From NCBI GenBank assembly GCA_022560025.1, contig JAFISE010000008.1, positions 310,001-374,000 on the forward strand: a stretch of 64,000 bases of DNA, written 5' to 3'. The translations under genes were made by a program, and so were the position numbers. Shown piece by piece: positions 1 to 13,427 of the stretch. Numbering within the stretch: the stretch's first letter is position 1; each line of letters opens with the position of its first letter. Source of the stretch: Stagonosporopsis chrysanthemi. Taxonomy: Eukaryota; Ascomycota; Dothideomycetes; Pleosporales; Didymellaceae. The notes under the pieces are model-generated. The model saw nothing but the letters and a program-made list of their open reading frames with translations, ran no database searches and was not told the origin of the DNA.

Positions 1-2
1 CT

Positions 3-3000
3 CGAACCTCGTCCAATGCCCCCTCGCAGTCGTACTACGAATCCTCTCACGCTCCTCTCCCGTCACCACCGAACTACGATCCTGGCTACTCTGCACAAGA
101 CCGTGTCGGCAGATACAACTCAACCTCAAGCCTTCATTCAAGTCCTTTACCGCCGACTCCTCAAGTCCCCCCTCATGCTTCACGCGGGCGAACAAACACC
201 GTTTCATCACGCCCCCTCCCCGATCCCCCAGCCGAGTCTGACAGCGATGAGTATTTCTCACCGCAGAATGGGCCAGCGTACAACCAAGACCAGCTATTTG
301 ACGACGTTATGAACATGACTACTGGAGATAGTCCAAGGATACAGGTCCACCAATCAAATGGAGGTGAATACTACGACGAAATGGGCAGGCGATCTTCAGG
401 ACGAAATGGCGAGCGCACGAATGGCGACCGTCTCGCGCCGTATCCCGTTCGCGAAGTATACACCAGTGACGAGAGCGATGTCGAGGCGGCTGCTGGTCTG
501 GCTGCGCTCAGGATGGCAGAAGAGCAAGAAGAGGCTGATGAAGCACGGAGGCGCAGTGGAGGAGCTGGACTTTTCAGCAACTACACAACAATGCCATCAC
601 CGCCTCTCAACCACGAGCCGAGCCGAGCTGCCGAACAGAGCGCCAGTGACAGCGACTACGCGCCCGTTGACCTCGGCCTTTACGGAGGCAATTTTGCGCC
701 TTCATTCGCGTATGGAGGGGATCCGCGTCAACTAGCGACTGGAGCTAGTCACCCAGTCTCGTCTTCTGGGTCACAGCGAAGATCTGAGCCTGCCAGCGAA
801 GATTACGATCCGATCCATCCTTTCCCCTCCTTCTCAACCAACGCTCGTGTTGACACATTTGGCACAGGAGGCCTGGAAGAGCCTAGTGCACGTAGGCGGA
901 GCTATGACGAAGGCGACGAGGTCACCCTGATGGACTCTGCGTCTGGGATGTCTACCCTGTCCGGTGCGACATTGCAGTCCACGTCCGCAATGCCGGGCGA
1001 GCCACCAGACATGTTCTATCACCCTGGAATGACTAATAGACCTTTGCCTCCTCCACCAATAGGGTCAAGTAGCGGGGCTACCCGTCAAAGAATGAACCAC
1101 GCGAGCACTAGCTCACAGGGCTCTGGAACATACGAGTACTGGCGTAATGCACCGTCGTCTCGTGGCTCATACCCGGTCGATCCCAACGGCATGCAGATGG
1201 TTTCGCCGACCGGACAATACGTTCCACGTTCCACGTCTTTACTTCAGCATGGCAATGGACCTCGCGAGATTCCGCTCCCGAGATCGAAAACAGATGCCGA
1301 ACAAGGGCACAGGCTACGTCAGTCTGCCAATCGCAACACGTTCTATGGCGGAGGTGTGGACAGTGACGGCAATACCATGACACCTGCTAGTACTGATGCT
1401 GTTGCTATCGATTTGCCGACCCTGCCTACAGGGAGACGCTTCAACCCAGCCAAGCTGTCTACTAGCGATTTCAAAAAGTGTTCGGAACCTTGGGCACTCA
1501 GCTCCATCATCTTGTGGCTGAAGACTATGACGGAGGGAGAGAACGATTTGAAGGAAGGGCCAATCCAGGAAGGTCTCATTGCTCTCTTCACCCACAAGGT
1601 TCCTACGATGAATATTGCGGATGCGGAAACGTTGAGTAGTCGTGTCGTGCAAGAAATGTACAAGGCAGGAACCTTGGTGCATGATGAGGAATGGCTGAAG
1701 TTCTCTTCGACCAGTATGACTGGCGTCATTTTCCAGCTAACGGGTGCTGGCTGCTACGCGCCAATGCTACACACACATGTGAGCGCTGGTCGTTGCTACG
1801 CACATCATTGTCAAAGGACACTGAAAAAGATCGACTTGCATTCGCCTGCGGCCGCTGCTCGGTCCGAGGACTGGGCAACATTCCATAAGGTGACAAAGGA
1901 GGATCTCGCAAGTGCGCATAAGAAAGAGATCGAACGTCAGAATATCTTGCATGAGATTGTTCAGGGAGAAGACAAGTACATGGACCGACTCGACGTCTTG
2001 CGGCGACTTTATCGAGACAGGCTTCTGGCAGCACAACCTCCTGTCATCCCACCGAAGAAGCTCAACAGGTTCATCAATGACGTTTTCAGCAAAGCAGACG
2101 CCGTCAAGAAAGCAAACGAGGACCACCTGCTTCCACAAATCAAGTACAGACAGCAGGAGCAAGGTCCTTGGGTCGTTGGTTTCAGTGACATTTTCCGGGA
2201 GTGGATCAGGAAAGCGAAACAGGCGTACGTCGAGTATGCAGCCAGCTTCCCGTACGCAAACTTCTTGGTGCGACAGGAGGCGGACCGGAACATGCTGTTT
2301 CGATCTTTCTTGGACGAAGCGCAAGCTAATCGACTATCTGAAAAGCTGCCATGGCAGAATTTCCTTAAAGCACCTATCGATAGGTTGCAACGATACGGTC
2401 TACTGATCGACACGGTGATTAAGAATTCCACCGTGGACAACGACGAAAAGCGCAATCTGATCATCGCTAAGGAGGAGATCAAAGCAGTTACGCTGGAGTG
2501 TGATGCGCGCGTGGCCGAGATGGATCGCAAGGTCAGCCTTACTGACTTGCAGTCCAAATTAATTCTACGGCCTGGCATGCAACGTGTCGAGCTCAACCTG
2601 GACCATCTGGGACGCGAACTTATCTTCCGCGGTGACCTCCAAAGGATGGGAGGCAGCCGATTTAACTGGCTCGAAACGCACGCGCTTCTTTTTGACCACT
2701 ACCTTGTCCTGGCGAAGACGGTCGCATATCGAGAACAGGATGGTATCACTAAATCAGAGAAGTACGACGTTTCCAGGTTGCCTATACCAATGGATCTACT
2801 AGTTCTGGAAAGCGAAGATGATGATCCTGTGGTAAGATCGAATTTGAAGGGCATCGCCCCTGTCAACAGAATAGCACCCGCGGTTGGGCGGACGACCAAC
2901 AGTCCAGGACCAGGCGCACTCCAACACACTGCCACGTCTACTTCTGTGGGCTCAGCAAGCACCGGTACATCGGGCAAGACAGTGACCAATAACCCGAACG

Positions 3001-4383
3001 TGGACACCGCTAGGGACGAGAAGATCCTACACCCCTTCAAAGTCAAGCATCTTGGCAAAGAGACTTATACGCTATATGCGTCGAGTGCGGTAAACAGGGA
3101 CGACTGGTGTGACAAAATCTTGCAAGCCAAAACAAAGCACGCAGCCGCGTTGTTTGCGCAGAATGCTGAGCCCTTCCGCTTACGCGTGATGGCTGATGCC
3201 GCTTTCGCATACGACAGTGTGATGCCCACACAGAAGGGTATCACGATCAAGGGGACTCCACTCGATCGCTCTATTGAAGAGGTAGAGAAGCTTTTCGCCA
3301 ACTCAGGTCGACCAGTACCAATCTGCAGAGCACGTGTCAATTGTGCAACCGCCTTTAACCAGCCCCACGGCAAGCACATCGTCGCTGTTGGTACCGACAT
3401 TGGAGTTTACATATCCGACTACGACAACCCACGAGGCTGGACCAAGGTAATTCGCAAAGCTCGTATTTTCAACGCAAAACTAACTAGTACAGGCAATCCA
3501 AATCCCACGGGTGACACAAATCGCAGTGCTAGAGCAATTCAGTCTTATGCTGCTCATCTCCGACAAGGCTCTCATAGCATACCATCTCGATGCCGTCTGT
3601 CCTGTCAGCGGTGTCCCACCCTCGAACGATTCTACTCGTCGCGCCCCTCAGAAGCTCTCCGGCGCGCGTGATATCGGTTTCTTCGCCACAGGCACAATGA
3701 AAGACCGCACGCTCGTCTTCTACAAGAAGCGTGAAGGCCTCTCCTCAACTTTCAAAGTCCTTGAGCCCGTCTACCAAAAGTCGACCGAGAAGAAATCTCG
3801 CATCTGGAAATCGGGCCGCACAGAGTTCTTCCGCGAGTTCGACGAGTTCTACATCCCTGCTGACTGCTACACCATCAACCTCTTCCACTCGTCCCTCGCC
3901 ATCTCAACCGCCAAGGGCTTCGAGGTCATGACGCTCGACAAGAAACAGCCCTGGAGCGTGCCGGACCTGAAACAGCAGCACGTTGCCACCATCGCCTCGC
4001 GCCTGACCAACCAAGATCCCCTGGGCATGTTCCGCCTCTCGGACCAGGAGTTCCTGCTCTGCTACGAAGAGTGCGCCGTTTACATCAACAAAAACGGCGA
4101 CATCAGCCGCTCCGTGATCATGGAATTTGTCGGCAAGGCCAAGAGCGCCGCCATGTTCGGCCCCTACGTACTGCTGTTCGACCCCGATTTCGTCGAGATT
4201 CGGAACGCGCAGAATGGCCGCCTGAGACAGGTCATCGCCGGGAGAGACGTCAAGTGTCTTGACGATGGGCTGTCGGGCACTTCGGGCCATCACAGGACCA
4301 TCAAGATGAGCTTGCAGCATCCGCAGGTCGAGAGGTGTCAGGTGGTCGTTGAACTGGTGCTTAATGAGGGGCAGAAGGAATGA
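3..4383 (+). CDS. Rho guanine-nucleotide exchange factor, DH-PH-CNH (Rgf3/Tus1-like), 5' partial
   Basis: Likely activates Rho1 for cell-wall synthesis or cytokinesis. The frame is open from base 3 with no stop, so the N-terminus lies left of the window. Exons 3-3446 and 3493-4383; the 46-nt intron has a GTAATT donor, CTAAC branch site and CAG-type acceptor, and rejoins the CNH domain in phase 0. About 1,444 residues are visible. Counting from base 3: Ser/Pro/Tyr-rich disordered region to ~470, possible winged-helix/DEP-like segment ~480-590, DH domain ~644-840 (motif LKAPIDRLQRYGLL), PH ~870-1050 with a disordered Ser/Thr insert, CNH ~1105 to the end. A full-length relative of the Rom2 type lies at 51156-55067. 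Assignment to the Rgf3/Tus1 branch is inference: this copy diverges from the Rom2-like one and its DEP region is poorly conserved. The domain call is firm. Confidence 0.9.
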
Positions 4384-5105
4384 GCGGACATATGCGTGAG
4401 CTCGGCGTGGTTGGCATGGATGATGCGATTTGGGTGGCCATTTGCATGTACTGGCTCGTGATTCTGTTTAGTTCGCTGGATACCTTGTGATTTACTCTGG
4501 TTGATATCATTCATGCTTGTTTTTTATACTAGCGATATGGCTGATGGGTGTCCTTGCTAGCAGCGCGGCGCTATATAGTCTGCAATAATGAAGCATATTT
4601 TGTCACTCGATGTACAGACGTTCTGGTGAGGAATTGCCCAAGAATTCTTGGTTAGATATCTCATTGTTGTTATTGTAAATATGCTACATAGTTCTGTTCT
4701 TCAGAACAGCGGCAGTAAAATGATTGGGTATCGAAACGGTCTGGTGGTTGACGTGACCGGGAGGCTAGTAATACAAGAAAGTAATATTAGGTAGGTGCTT
4801 GTGCGTGACCACTGTTGCTTCTAGGCTTGTAAATGGGCCCTCTGAGATGGTGAGACGGATGAGAAGAAAATCAACGCCCGTAGACGCGTAGCGGGGTCGA
4901 TATGCATAGATGGAGTGCAACTCATAGGGCACATGCATGCTTTTGCGTTGGAACGAGATGAGTGGGAAATGACAAAGGAAACACCTGAGAGGTTACGGAT
5001 ACGAAATGAGAGGGATTAGAAAGTGCGTAGGACGCCAACAACGTAAGTCGCTAACACGTCATTCAGCCGTGACGCATACAGTGTCGCATCAAAACGTGTG
5101 AGTGA
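4384..5105. other. Convergent 3' intergenic region
   Basis: Lies between two genes that end toward each other (Rho GEF and ApsA). It should hold both 3' UTRs and polyadenylation sites. AT content rises in 4490-4720. I see no reading frame, RNA gene or repeat. Confidence 0.6.
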
Positions 5106-8100
5106 CTAGAAACCACGGAAAACATCGTTATCGGCATCTTCGTACAGACCAGCTGCTCGCAAAGGTCGCTCTCGCGCGCCATCGCTCCACTGGCTGCTGC
5201 GACGGTGACGGGCTCCCCTTGGTTTCACGTAGAGGTTCTGACGTTGAGCTGAATCACCTAGGGCATCGTCGATGAAGGCCTCCATACGTACAGTTCCCAT
5301 GGCATCGAAGAAATGGCTGCGTGCGGAGGTGCTGGCTTCGGATGTTCGGCTGCTGACAACGCCCGATGGAGTGTATACTGATGATGGAACTGAAGGCGGC
5401 TGCATGGCTGAGTACTTGTCCGACGATCCGTTGGAATAGACTGAAGGGACTTGTTGATAAGAGAAGCTGCGGAAGGAGACACTGGGTGGTGGTGCTCCCG
5501 GGCCGGTTGAGCTTCGCTTTCGGCCATGGGCTGGTCCGCGAGGAATTGAAGGTGGACTGGCAGATTCAGGTATTGGCCTGTCGAAGCCAGCAAGGGATGG
5601 CAGACCAGGCATGGGTTCGGCTTGTGTAGCATATCGCTGCATTACCGGATTCCTGCCCTTTGCGATGCGTATAGAGTCCTGAACACGCGAACGTCGGAGT
5701 GTTGCACCTGTCGAGCGTTGTGGTAGGTCTTCGACCGCTGGTGGCTGGGGCATTGCTCCTAGATCGGGCAGGGGTGCACTTGAGTGAGCCAAGAAGGAAA
5801 GCGCAGTCAACCAGAGATAGTGACGCTCTCGCGATACGGTCGTGAACTTCAGAGCACGCGCAGGTGTCAAGATCAAGATCGATCTGTTGAAAAGAGTCTC
5901 GTTTCGCTGGGCTGGGCTGTTGTCGACCACATCGAGAACGGACTGAATAGTAACTGTGCTACTGTCAGCAACTGCTTCTGTTGGTAATGAAATGGGTGCT
6001 TACGTTTGCGGCCACTCTTGCCCATCAAAGCAGAGCCAGAAGCTGGCTGCTTGCTACTCCAAAGAATCGCCCGCTCATATGGTGAGATCCACACCCAACG
6101 TCTGTGACGCACGCCACCGCTCGCGAGCGAGGCCTCCTCAGCTGCGCGGTCTACAGGGGCTTCTACCCCGCCGAAACCCTTCCTCTTGCGCACATATTTC
6201 CACATGAACTCGCCAATCATGGCTGCAGCAATAGCATCGACAACACTAGCTTGTGAGTTCGAACTAGCAACCGACTGGTTGGCTGTGTATGCTGTGTTGG
6301 TCGACAACTGGTGGCGATGACCGAAGCCACTTGCGCTCATGATGTCACTTGGCAAAGGTGGGATGGAGTCAGTATCCGGTATGCTGGGTGTCGTGGGCAT
6401 TGTTGGCGACCTGCTTCGAGAACGACCTGTTCTGGCTACTGGGGCGGCAGAGCGTACCTTTCGCAGACTGTCCTTCCGCTGGTGCTTAGTAGCATGCATA
6501 CGACGACTTGCGTAGGTATTACCACTTGCAGGAGTTGGACTTGTGGAGCCTTCACTCTTGCTCAGTGGCATGTTACGAGAGCTTGAACGCATAGGAACCG
6601 GAAACGGCGGCTTTATCTGAGTGCTAGAGCCGGCACTACCTACGGCTGGCTTCGCGTGCGCCGACGTACCAGACTGGATCATGGCTGATCGTCGCATACT
6701 GGGCTGGCGGTTCAGAGAATTTCGCTTCGTAATCCTCGCTGCTTTCTCAAGAGATGCACGCTCGGGAGCGAAACGACCGGATGGTAGAGGCTCCTCCGAG
6801 CTCTTGGCTACTGGTGAAGGCTCTTTGTCCTCTGGCACAGGTGTTGGTGGATTTACCGGCCGGCCGCTCTTAGCATTGCGTGATGAGAGCATTGGCACCA
6901 CTTGAGCATGGCCTCCATGTTCGTCATCGCTTGCAAAGTCCTCTTCATCAGAGGAAGGCCCGTCAAATCCAGCGAAAAGGCTGCTAGTTCGGAAAGGCCG
7001 ATTAAGAGGCTCGGCCATGTAGTTGTTGGAGAGGGGCCCATTGTCGTTGTTGCCCGGATAGCGATTTTCTACTTTCATAGTTGCGGCTTTCTCTAGCAAC
7101 GCTAGAAGATCTTGTCGAGCTGCTGACTTTGGTGGAGGTTGTTCGGCCTTTGCACTGTCAACGTAGCGCAGATCCTGCTTATGCTCTGGAGTTCCAGGTT
7201 TGGATGATATGGCCGAAGGCAAAAGGTGAGGAGGTAGCTTCACGGGACGCTGGTCGACCCGAATGGGGTCTGTCTGCATGCCAAACGATCGCAGAGGTGC
7301 GGCGAGATCACTCGTTGTCTGGGTAGCAACCGTCTTGGTCCCTGGTGGTAGCCTAGCGTCTTTCGGCGACGAAGGGACTGAGTCCGGCGCATAGATGGCG
7401 ATTGATGGTATTAAGATTGGTGCTGGGGGAGCGCTTCGTTTCTCTTCTACCATGGGAGCGTCAGGTCCCTCGCTTGAATATGTCTGTGTCGACGAAGACA
7501 CGAGTTCAGTCTTGAAGACAGGTGATACAGGGGTTGCAGGGAGTCCAGCGGTTGGGATGGTGATCTTGGGTGTTGGTGGTGGACTCAATGGCTGCTCGAG
7601 TGTCTGAACACCACTGGATGTCATAGCGCACTGTGTAGGGCTAGCACTCCTCGATGGATTCGGAGACTCTAGTAATAATGATGTGCGCTTCCTGCGCTGG
7701 TTCGCCTGACTCTGAGTTGCATCTGACTCCGTGCGAGTTGCTGAGCTCTCGACAGGCTTGGGCTGCACGACAGGTGCCTCAATTGTTTGAGATGAGGCTT
7801 CGGCCATCACAGGCAGCACCGGCGAAGCAGGCGGCGAAGGCTGAACGCCGGTGTCTACATAGATTGGTCTAGTCGGTGGGAAGATCAAGGTAATGTCTCT
7901 AGGTGTCATCGTCACCGTGGAATGGGTTGTTTCATGGGATGTCTTAGCAGATTCGTAATCTTCGGCAGTAGTAGGGGTGTCCTTGTTCGATTGTTGGACG
8001 TCGCTGCTCAACCCCAGGATACGCTTTGCTTTTTCGTCGGGATACATCGATTGTCGCGATTCCATAAATCTTCTCGCTCGCATCTCGTTTTCCGGAAAGT

Positions 8101-9085
8101 CGTCAGAATCAAGCTCTAGTTCATCTAGGTCTTCTTCTTCCTCGTCAAAAATCAGCTCATCTGCGAGGCTAAGCCCAACTCCTCGGCCTTGGCCGTCGTT
8201 ACTCAATAGAGACATTCGGTAATTTCGACCGATGCTTCTATAACTGCTGTTGCTAGCGTTTCGTGAATGTCGTCCGATCCGGGTGGAAGAGCGTCTCTGG
8301 GGTGACGAGCGTATACTGGCTGTATCGCTCTCAGCACCGGTATTGGTGTCTTTCGTATCCTCTGCTTCAACGCCAGCGCGCGCGTCTTCACGAGCAGCTT
8401 CGTTGGCAGCAAGCTCGTCCAAAAGTAGCTTCAGCCGTGCTTCGGAAACATGTACCTTGCGTTCCAAAGTTCGCTTCTCTCCAGCCCAGACTTCCTTTTC
8501 GCGGGCCCACATGTCATGGACACGAGTCGAGTCATCACCCTGGCTGCGGGACTTCTTCTCAGCTACCTCCAGTTTCGATTTGAGATCCGCATTGACATCC
8601 TTCAACTTATCGCGCTCACCAGCAATCTCTTCCAGCGCTGCAAGCATCTCATTCTCAAAGTGCTGAAGTTGGCGTTTCGCAGTGCGATTGTCTTTGGCGG
8701 TCGACGAAAGTTGTTTCACCAGCGAGTCATTCTCCGTCCGTGCAGTATGAAGGTTTGATTCTACATCTTCAATAAACCTGTGTTTCGAGTCCAGTTCGCG
8801 TCGTAAATTCAGGATCTCAGAGACCAGGTTAGCGTGTAGTGTCGGGGTGAAGCGGCGTGGATCGAGAATCGATATGCGTTCGTTGTTGGCAGACTCGTCC
8901 TCTGTCTCTGGATAGGTATTCGATGGTAGTGGAGGTGGCGAGCTGGCAATTTCACTATCTGGCGCATCATAGTTTGAGTTTCGTCGGGAAGACGCGTACG
9001 GGGTGCCCGCCGGAGAGGGCAAGGGCCGGCTAGTAACGAAAGCCTCCTGGTCAGAGAAATAGTCGGTCGTCATCGTGGGAATCAT
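5106..9085 (-). CDS. apsA: Nuclear migration protein ApsA/Num1-like (coiled coil plus C-terminal PH domain)
   Basis: Cortical anchor for dynein and nuclear positioning in fungi. Exons on the minus strand 9085-6004 and 5953-5106; the 50-nt intron has a GTAAGC donor, CTGAC branch and CACAG acceptor. This junction is the one that keeps the PH domain in frame (…SGRK then LTIQSVLDVV). The product is ~1,309 aa: an acidic N-terminus, coiled coil ~70-230, a long Ser/Pro/Thr-rich disordered middle, and a Mcp5/ApsA-type PH domain ~956-1075 (MIGEFMWKYVRKR, RRWVWISPYERAILW, FNRSILILTPARALKF). The start at 9085 is chosen over 9151 because the ApsA-like TDYFS segment follows it closely; 9073 is also possible. 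It is shorter than yeast Num1, which has long internal repeats missing here. Confidence 0.9.
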
Positions 9086-11444
9086 GGTTGGGTATGCAAC
9101 CAAACGTAGACTTCCTCGATGGTTACGGCCTTTTGCTGAATGATACCACAATCAAGTGGTGCCGATGAACGCGTGTTCAATACATTCCTGCGTGCATCAA
9201 CTCTTGCGAAGAGATGACTCTGTGGACTGAAAGTGAGACCGAAAAGCTGTGCGCGTCGTGATAGTCGCTGTAAGGTGATGTAACCTACACCCTAGTCAGT
9301 GGGCCCCAGGCACAATAAATGCTTTCATTGAAAGCTCCAACGGACGGGTTGCGTGATGTTACAGGCCGCAACAGAGCACCTCCAAGGCACTCGACGGAGC
9401 CTAGAAGACATTGGGAGGGATCCGGTTGCAGGCGCAGTGGACGCAACAGACTTACAATAGTGTGATCAATATGCGTAGAAGAAGCAACAAAAGGGAGCTA
9501 AGAAATGACGCCGATCAAAACTCTCCTGACGAAAGAACGGGGAAGGGCCTAGGAGATACAGAACAGAATAGAAGGGATCCCAGTGTGTCGTCACCTGCAC
9601 GGAGCATGGAGAGAAAGAAGAGGTTGAAGAACGAGGTGCAGCGTGGGCATATTTGCGCCGTGCAGTACCTTTCGCCTTCGGGACACAAGGCACAACTCCG
9701 CACGTTCCTCTGGGGAGGCGGGACTGCCAGACGCAGCGAATGGAGTGGACGTAACCCCCTTCTGTGCCTCGCTCGGATTGACTTGCTGCCCAAATCCATG
9801 CTTATGCATTGTGAGCACAAGCTTCCCTGCATCAGGTCGTGTCAGGGGTTAGCCGTGAGGGTGGACCCTATTGGTTTGTACTGCTCCACTTCTAGATTAT
9901 GTATGCGCCTCATTGGACGCGCATTTCAACGTATGCGCCCCGCGAGCCCGGCCACGTTAGTTATAGAAAAGAAATGACCCGACAGGGGTCTCGAGAGCAT
10001 TGATTTCAGACCAGCAACTTGCTATCCGGCAACGGCGCACGAAGGAGTGTGATAGCGTGTGACGATGCACGCTGTCAACGAGCAATGATCAGCCACCCAA
10101 GGTTCTTACAGGTGTCGAACGGCACAACAGCCTTCAAATTTAAGCAGCTTCAGATAGCAATCTGTCGACGAATCATACATAGAGACCCTGCTGTTATGAA
10201 GACTATGATGCGCGGTAATTCTCAGTTTCAGATTTCAGCCTTCTAGGCTGCGCAGCAAGCGAGACCCTCTAGCAGCGCCAGAGCGGACGGTTTGAGCGGA
10301 CTGCGATCCTCGAGCTGCCGTCGCGCGATACCGTTGGCTCTAGTGTAGGAGACGATCTTCGGTCTCAACTCTATTTCGAGGGCTGTAGCTCTGGACCGAT
10401 TGCCCGAGCCTGCAATCTGCGGATGAGGACCGAATACTTGAAAGATCTGCTTCTTGGGCATGACGAGCTGCGTTGCTGCAGGACGTTGCTCACCCATGGT
10501 GTCGGATCAGAAGAGGAGGTCTGAGGGCTGCCTGTGCTCGTTCGGCGCCGCGAAGAGGTAGATTTCATTTGAAATTCAAGATCAGCCAAGATAAATTTCC
10601 CGTCATGAACTTGCGGAGATTCAGCATCCCGGCGTCAGCCTCAGGAAGGATCGCATCAAGAGTTGTCCATTTCTGTTAAGACGGGAAGCCAGATCTGGTT
10701 CAAGTCGGCGTCTAACATTGGGGGCGGGATGCTCCGAGGACTTCGAGACTTAGTTGTCAGACGCAAATTGTTGATCTGGCAGTGATTATTGCAGGGAGAG
10801 ATGTCCGTTGCGTGTTCGCTGAACGCGTGAGAGGGCGTCCAGGGCATGGTCACCACCAGTTTCCCTTGCCGTTTCGGACTCTTCTCCAGACACCTCGCGA
10901 AACCCTGTTGACCGCACAATCAAGGCGACCATCGCCAATAGGTGACAGAGGTCGCATTGTTGAAATCGGACTCTGGAGCGGGCACCTGCAGTCGCACCTG
11001 CATGCAGCTCATGCATGAACTCCGACCCCTGCTGACCGGTGTGTCGTTCGTCAGTGATTGTCAATCACGAACGACTCGCGACTGTTGCGACCAGCAAGAG
11101 AGTTGTGTAGCATCAATACCTATGTACGCGACGTCGTGATCGTGTTGATGGGCTGATGAGAGTTTGATTGACAGGCATTCCCACGCATGCAATGCTTGCC
11201 TGAGCTGCCCCTCCAGTTTTGACTTTGGATCGAGGTTAGCTGCTTGCATGGGTTGCCCTGTCCAATCTACCGGGAGACCACAGCCAGTGTGAGGCGGACA
11301 AGCCGCAAGGGTCTGATGGAAGCCCACTTCGCTGGTGTGACTAAGCGCGCATCCGCAAAATTTCCTAGGGCACGTCGCCGGCGGCAGTGCAGCGGTTCAC
11401 AACGACAGCATCAAAATTGCTTGCAACAGCATTGACCACAGAAG
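9086..11444. other. Long divergent intergenic region
   Basis: A 2.36-kb gap between the starts of apsA (-) and CNS1 (+). It should contain both promoters and leaders. Open frames here (the longest spans 9411-9977) show no recognisable domain and an erratic composition rich in Arg, Cys and Ser. I see no repeat family or tRNA. Confidence 0.5.
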
Positions 11445-12950
11445 ATGACGCAGCAAACGGGCGCAACGGCCGCACCGGATATGCCACCGGCTATGGCCGA
11501 GATTAAAAAGCAAAGTGTCGACGAAGTCTTGGCGGAGATGAACCGAATGCCATTATTCATGACAACTTTGGACGAGACGGATGGCGAGGGTGGTGAGAAC
11601 ATGCTGCTGGAGGCGATGAAGGCGCTTGCGTACGAGGGTACGAGGTACGAGATTGCGGAGAATTTTCGACAGCAGGGCAACGACTGTGCACGGGCGAAGC
11701 AGTGGAACGACGCAAAAGAGTTCTACGACAAGGCGATTGCAGCGCTGAAGGGACCACAGAGGAAGCCAGATCCAGATGCCGATGCTGAGGGAGGAAAGGT
11801 GATCGATGTTGAGCTCGACGAGGAAGAGGAGGCGAAGAAAGAGAAAGTGGTAGAGGAGGCGTGCTATGTAAATCGGGCGCTGTGCAATTTGGAAAGGAGT
11901 AAGTCACCAACATCTGGAGTTCCCTTTCGAGCACCGTTTGCCCTGGTAGCCAAGCGCATGGACATGCAGCCTTGCGAAAGCACTCGAACAATGCCAGGAA
12001 AGGCAAGCCCTCAACAACCAATTTCCTTGGATCTGCATGAGAAAGAGCAAGCGAGGGGGCCAGATGGATGCAAGTATTGTCCGCATGATAGATCGACCAT
12101 AGACAATGAACAATCTGCTCCTCCAGTCCCCTCGCTCGCATGCGTCCCCTGGATTTGCCTATGGTCCCTTCTCGCTCGCAGATCGCCTCTTGATCACTGA
12201 AGCACTTGAATGCTGACTCAAACGACAGAAAACTACCGTTCCTGCATAAACGACTGCGCCTCAACCCTCCGTCTCAACTCCTCTAACATCAAAGCCTACT
12301 ACCGCTCCGGCAGCGCCTGTCTCGGTCTCGACAAACTTGCCGAAGCAAAAGACGCGTGCGAATTCGGTCTGAAGCGGGATCCCTCCAACGCGCCCCTCAA
12401 GACCCTTGCCGAAAAGATCCAGAAACGCTCCGACTACATCGCCAAAGTAGAAGCCGATCGCCGAGCACGCGAAGAAAAAGCAGCCTCGGAACGCGCAACC
12501 CTCGACTTGGCGCTCAAAGCACGCAACGTCACGGTGCGGACGACGACGGACGAGGCGCCTGATCTGGAGGATGCGAAGATCCAGCTCGAGAATCCCCTCG
12601 ATCCTTCCTCGCCGCTTTTGTATCCCTGTTTGCTGTTATACCCCGCGGACTCTCAGTCCGACTTTGTCAAGGCCTTCAATGAGCACCAGACGCTTCCGGA
12701 GCATCTGCAGTACATCTTCCCGCTGCCGTGGGATGAGGAGAAGGAATACACGGTTGATAACGTGGAAGCATACATGGAAACGGCGGCGGGTGGGTTGATC
12801 AAGGTGGGCAAGAAGATGGCGCTGCACAAGGTCTTGGGGAGTGGAAAGGTGGTTGTGAGCGATGGACTAGTGCGCATCAGTGTCGTGCCTAAGGCGAAGA
12901 GCGCTGCCTGGATCGAGGAGTTCAAGAAGAGAAGAGGCACTACTGCCTAA
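11445..12950 (+). CDS. CNS1: Hsp70/Hsp90 co-chaperone Cns1/TTC4 (TPR protein)
   Basis: Cytosolic TPR co-chaperone that links Hsp90 and Hsp70; essential in yeast. Exons 11445-11898 and 12229-12950, giving ~391 aa. The intron is 330 nt, far longer than the 46-60 nt typical here; it has a GTAAGT donor, CTGAC branch site and GACAG acceptor and joins …CNLER to KNYRSCINDCA inside the TPR array. The N-terminus carries the family signature around the DEVLAEMNRMPLFMT segment (~25-39). TPR motifs span ~75-215, followed by a helical charged linker (~225-260) and the TTC4/Cns1 C-terminal domain. Length matches the family (380-400 aa). The ATG at 11445 is the first in frame. Confidence 0.93.
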
Positions 12951-13427
12951 TTGACTTTGTGGCGTATGGAAAGAGGAAAACTCCTCCAATAAATCTGACG
13001 AAATGGCACGATCATGACACAGACAAGCACTCAAGGTGCTACTGAGGACCTTTGATGATTGTTATTTGACTACATTTTAAACATCCTAATGTGGGTATCC
13101 CATGTTAAGCCCATGTTCAAGGTGAAACACAAAAGAGAAATCATACACTCCCTACCATGCTCGCTCTGAAACGCCATGATAAGAATAACTTTCAAGATTC
13201 CGTAAAGCCTGACTGCTATAAGAGCTGGGGTGACCTGGTAATCTGGTCCATCATTGAAACTCCGAGAAGATTCCCAACAATGACTGAACATAATATCCCA
13301 TTGTTACGAGTGGGGTTGATATGGTAACTGCGCTCTTGAGAAGCTGAGTAGCACTAAAGCATGTGTGCAGAGTGGTTGAAGTGGAAAATATTGGTCATCC
13401 ATCGGGTCGGTGATGGTCAACTGGCGA
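12951..13427. other. Convergent 3' intergenic region
   Basis: 477 bp between the stop codons of CNS1 (+) and the next gene (-). It is AT-richer than the flanking exons and should contain both 3' UTRs. No other structure seen. Confidence 0.5.

Noticed and set aside
9411..9977. 188-codon open frame in the apsA-CNS1 gap
   Set aside because: No domain, erratic Arg/Cys/Ser-rich composition, comparable open frames on the opposite strand, no splice logic. More likely chance in a promoter region.
11899..12228. Possible snoRNA inside the CNS1 intron
   Set aside because: No RTGATGA C box paired with a terminal CTGA D box, and no H/ACA hairpin pair, could be placed.
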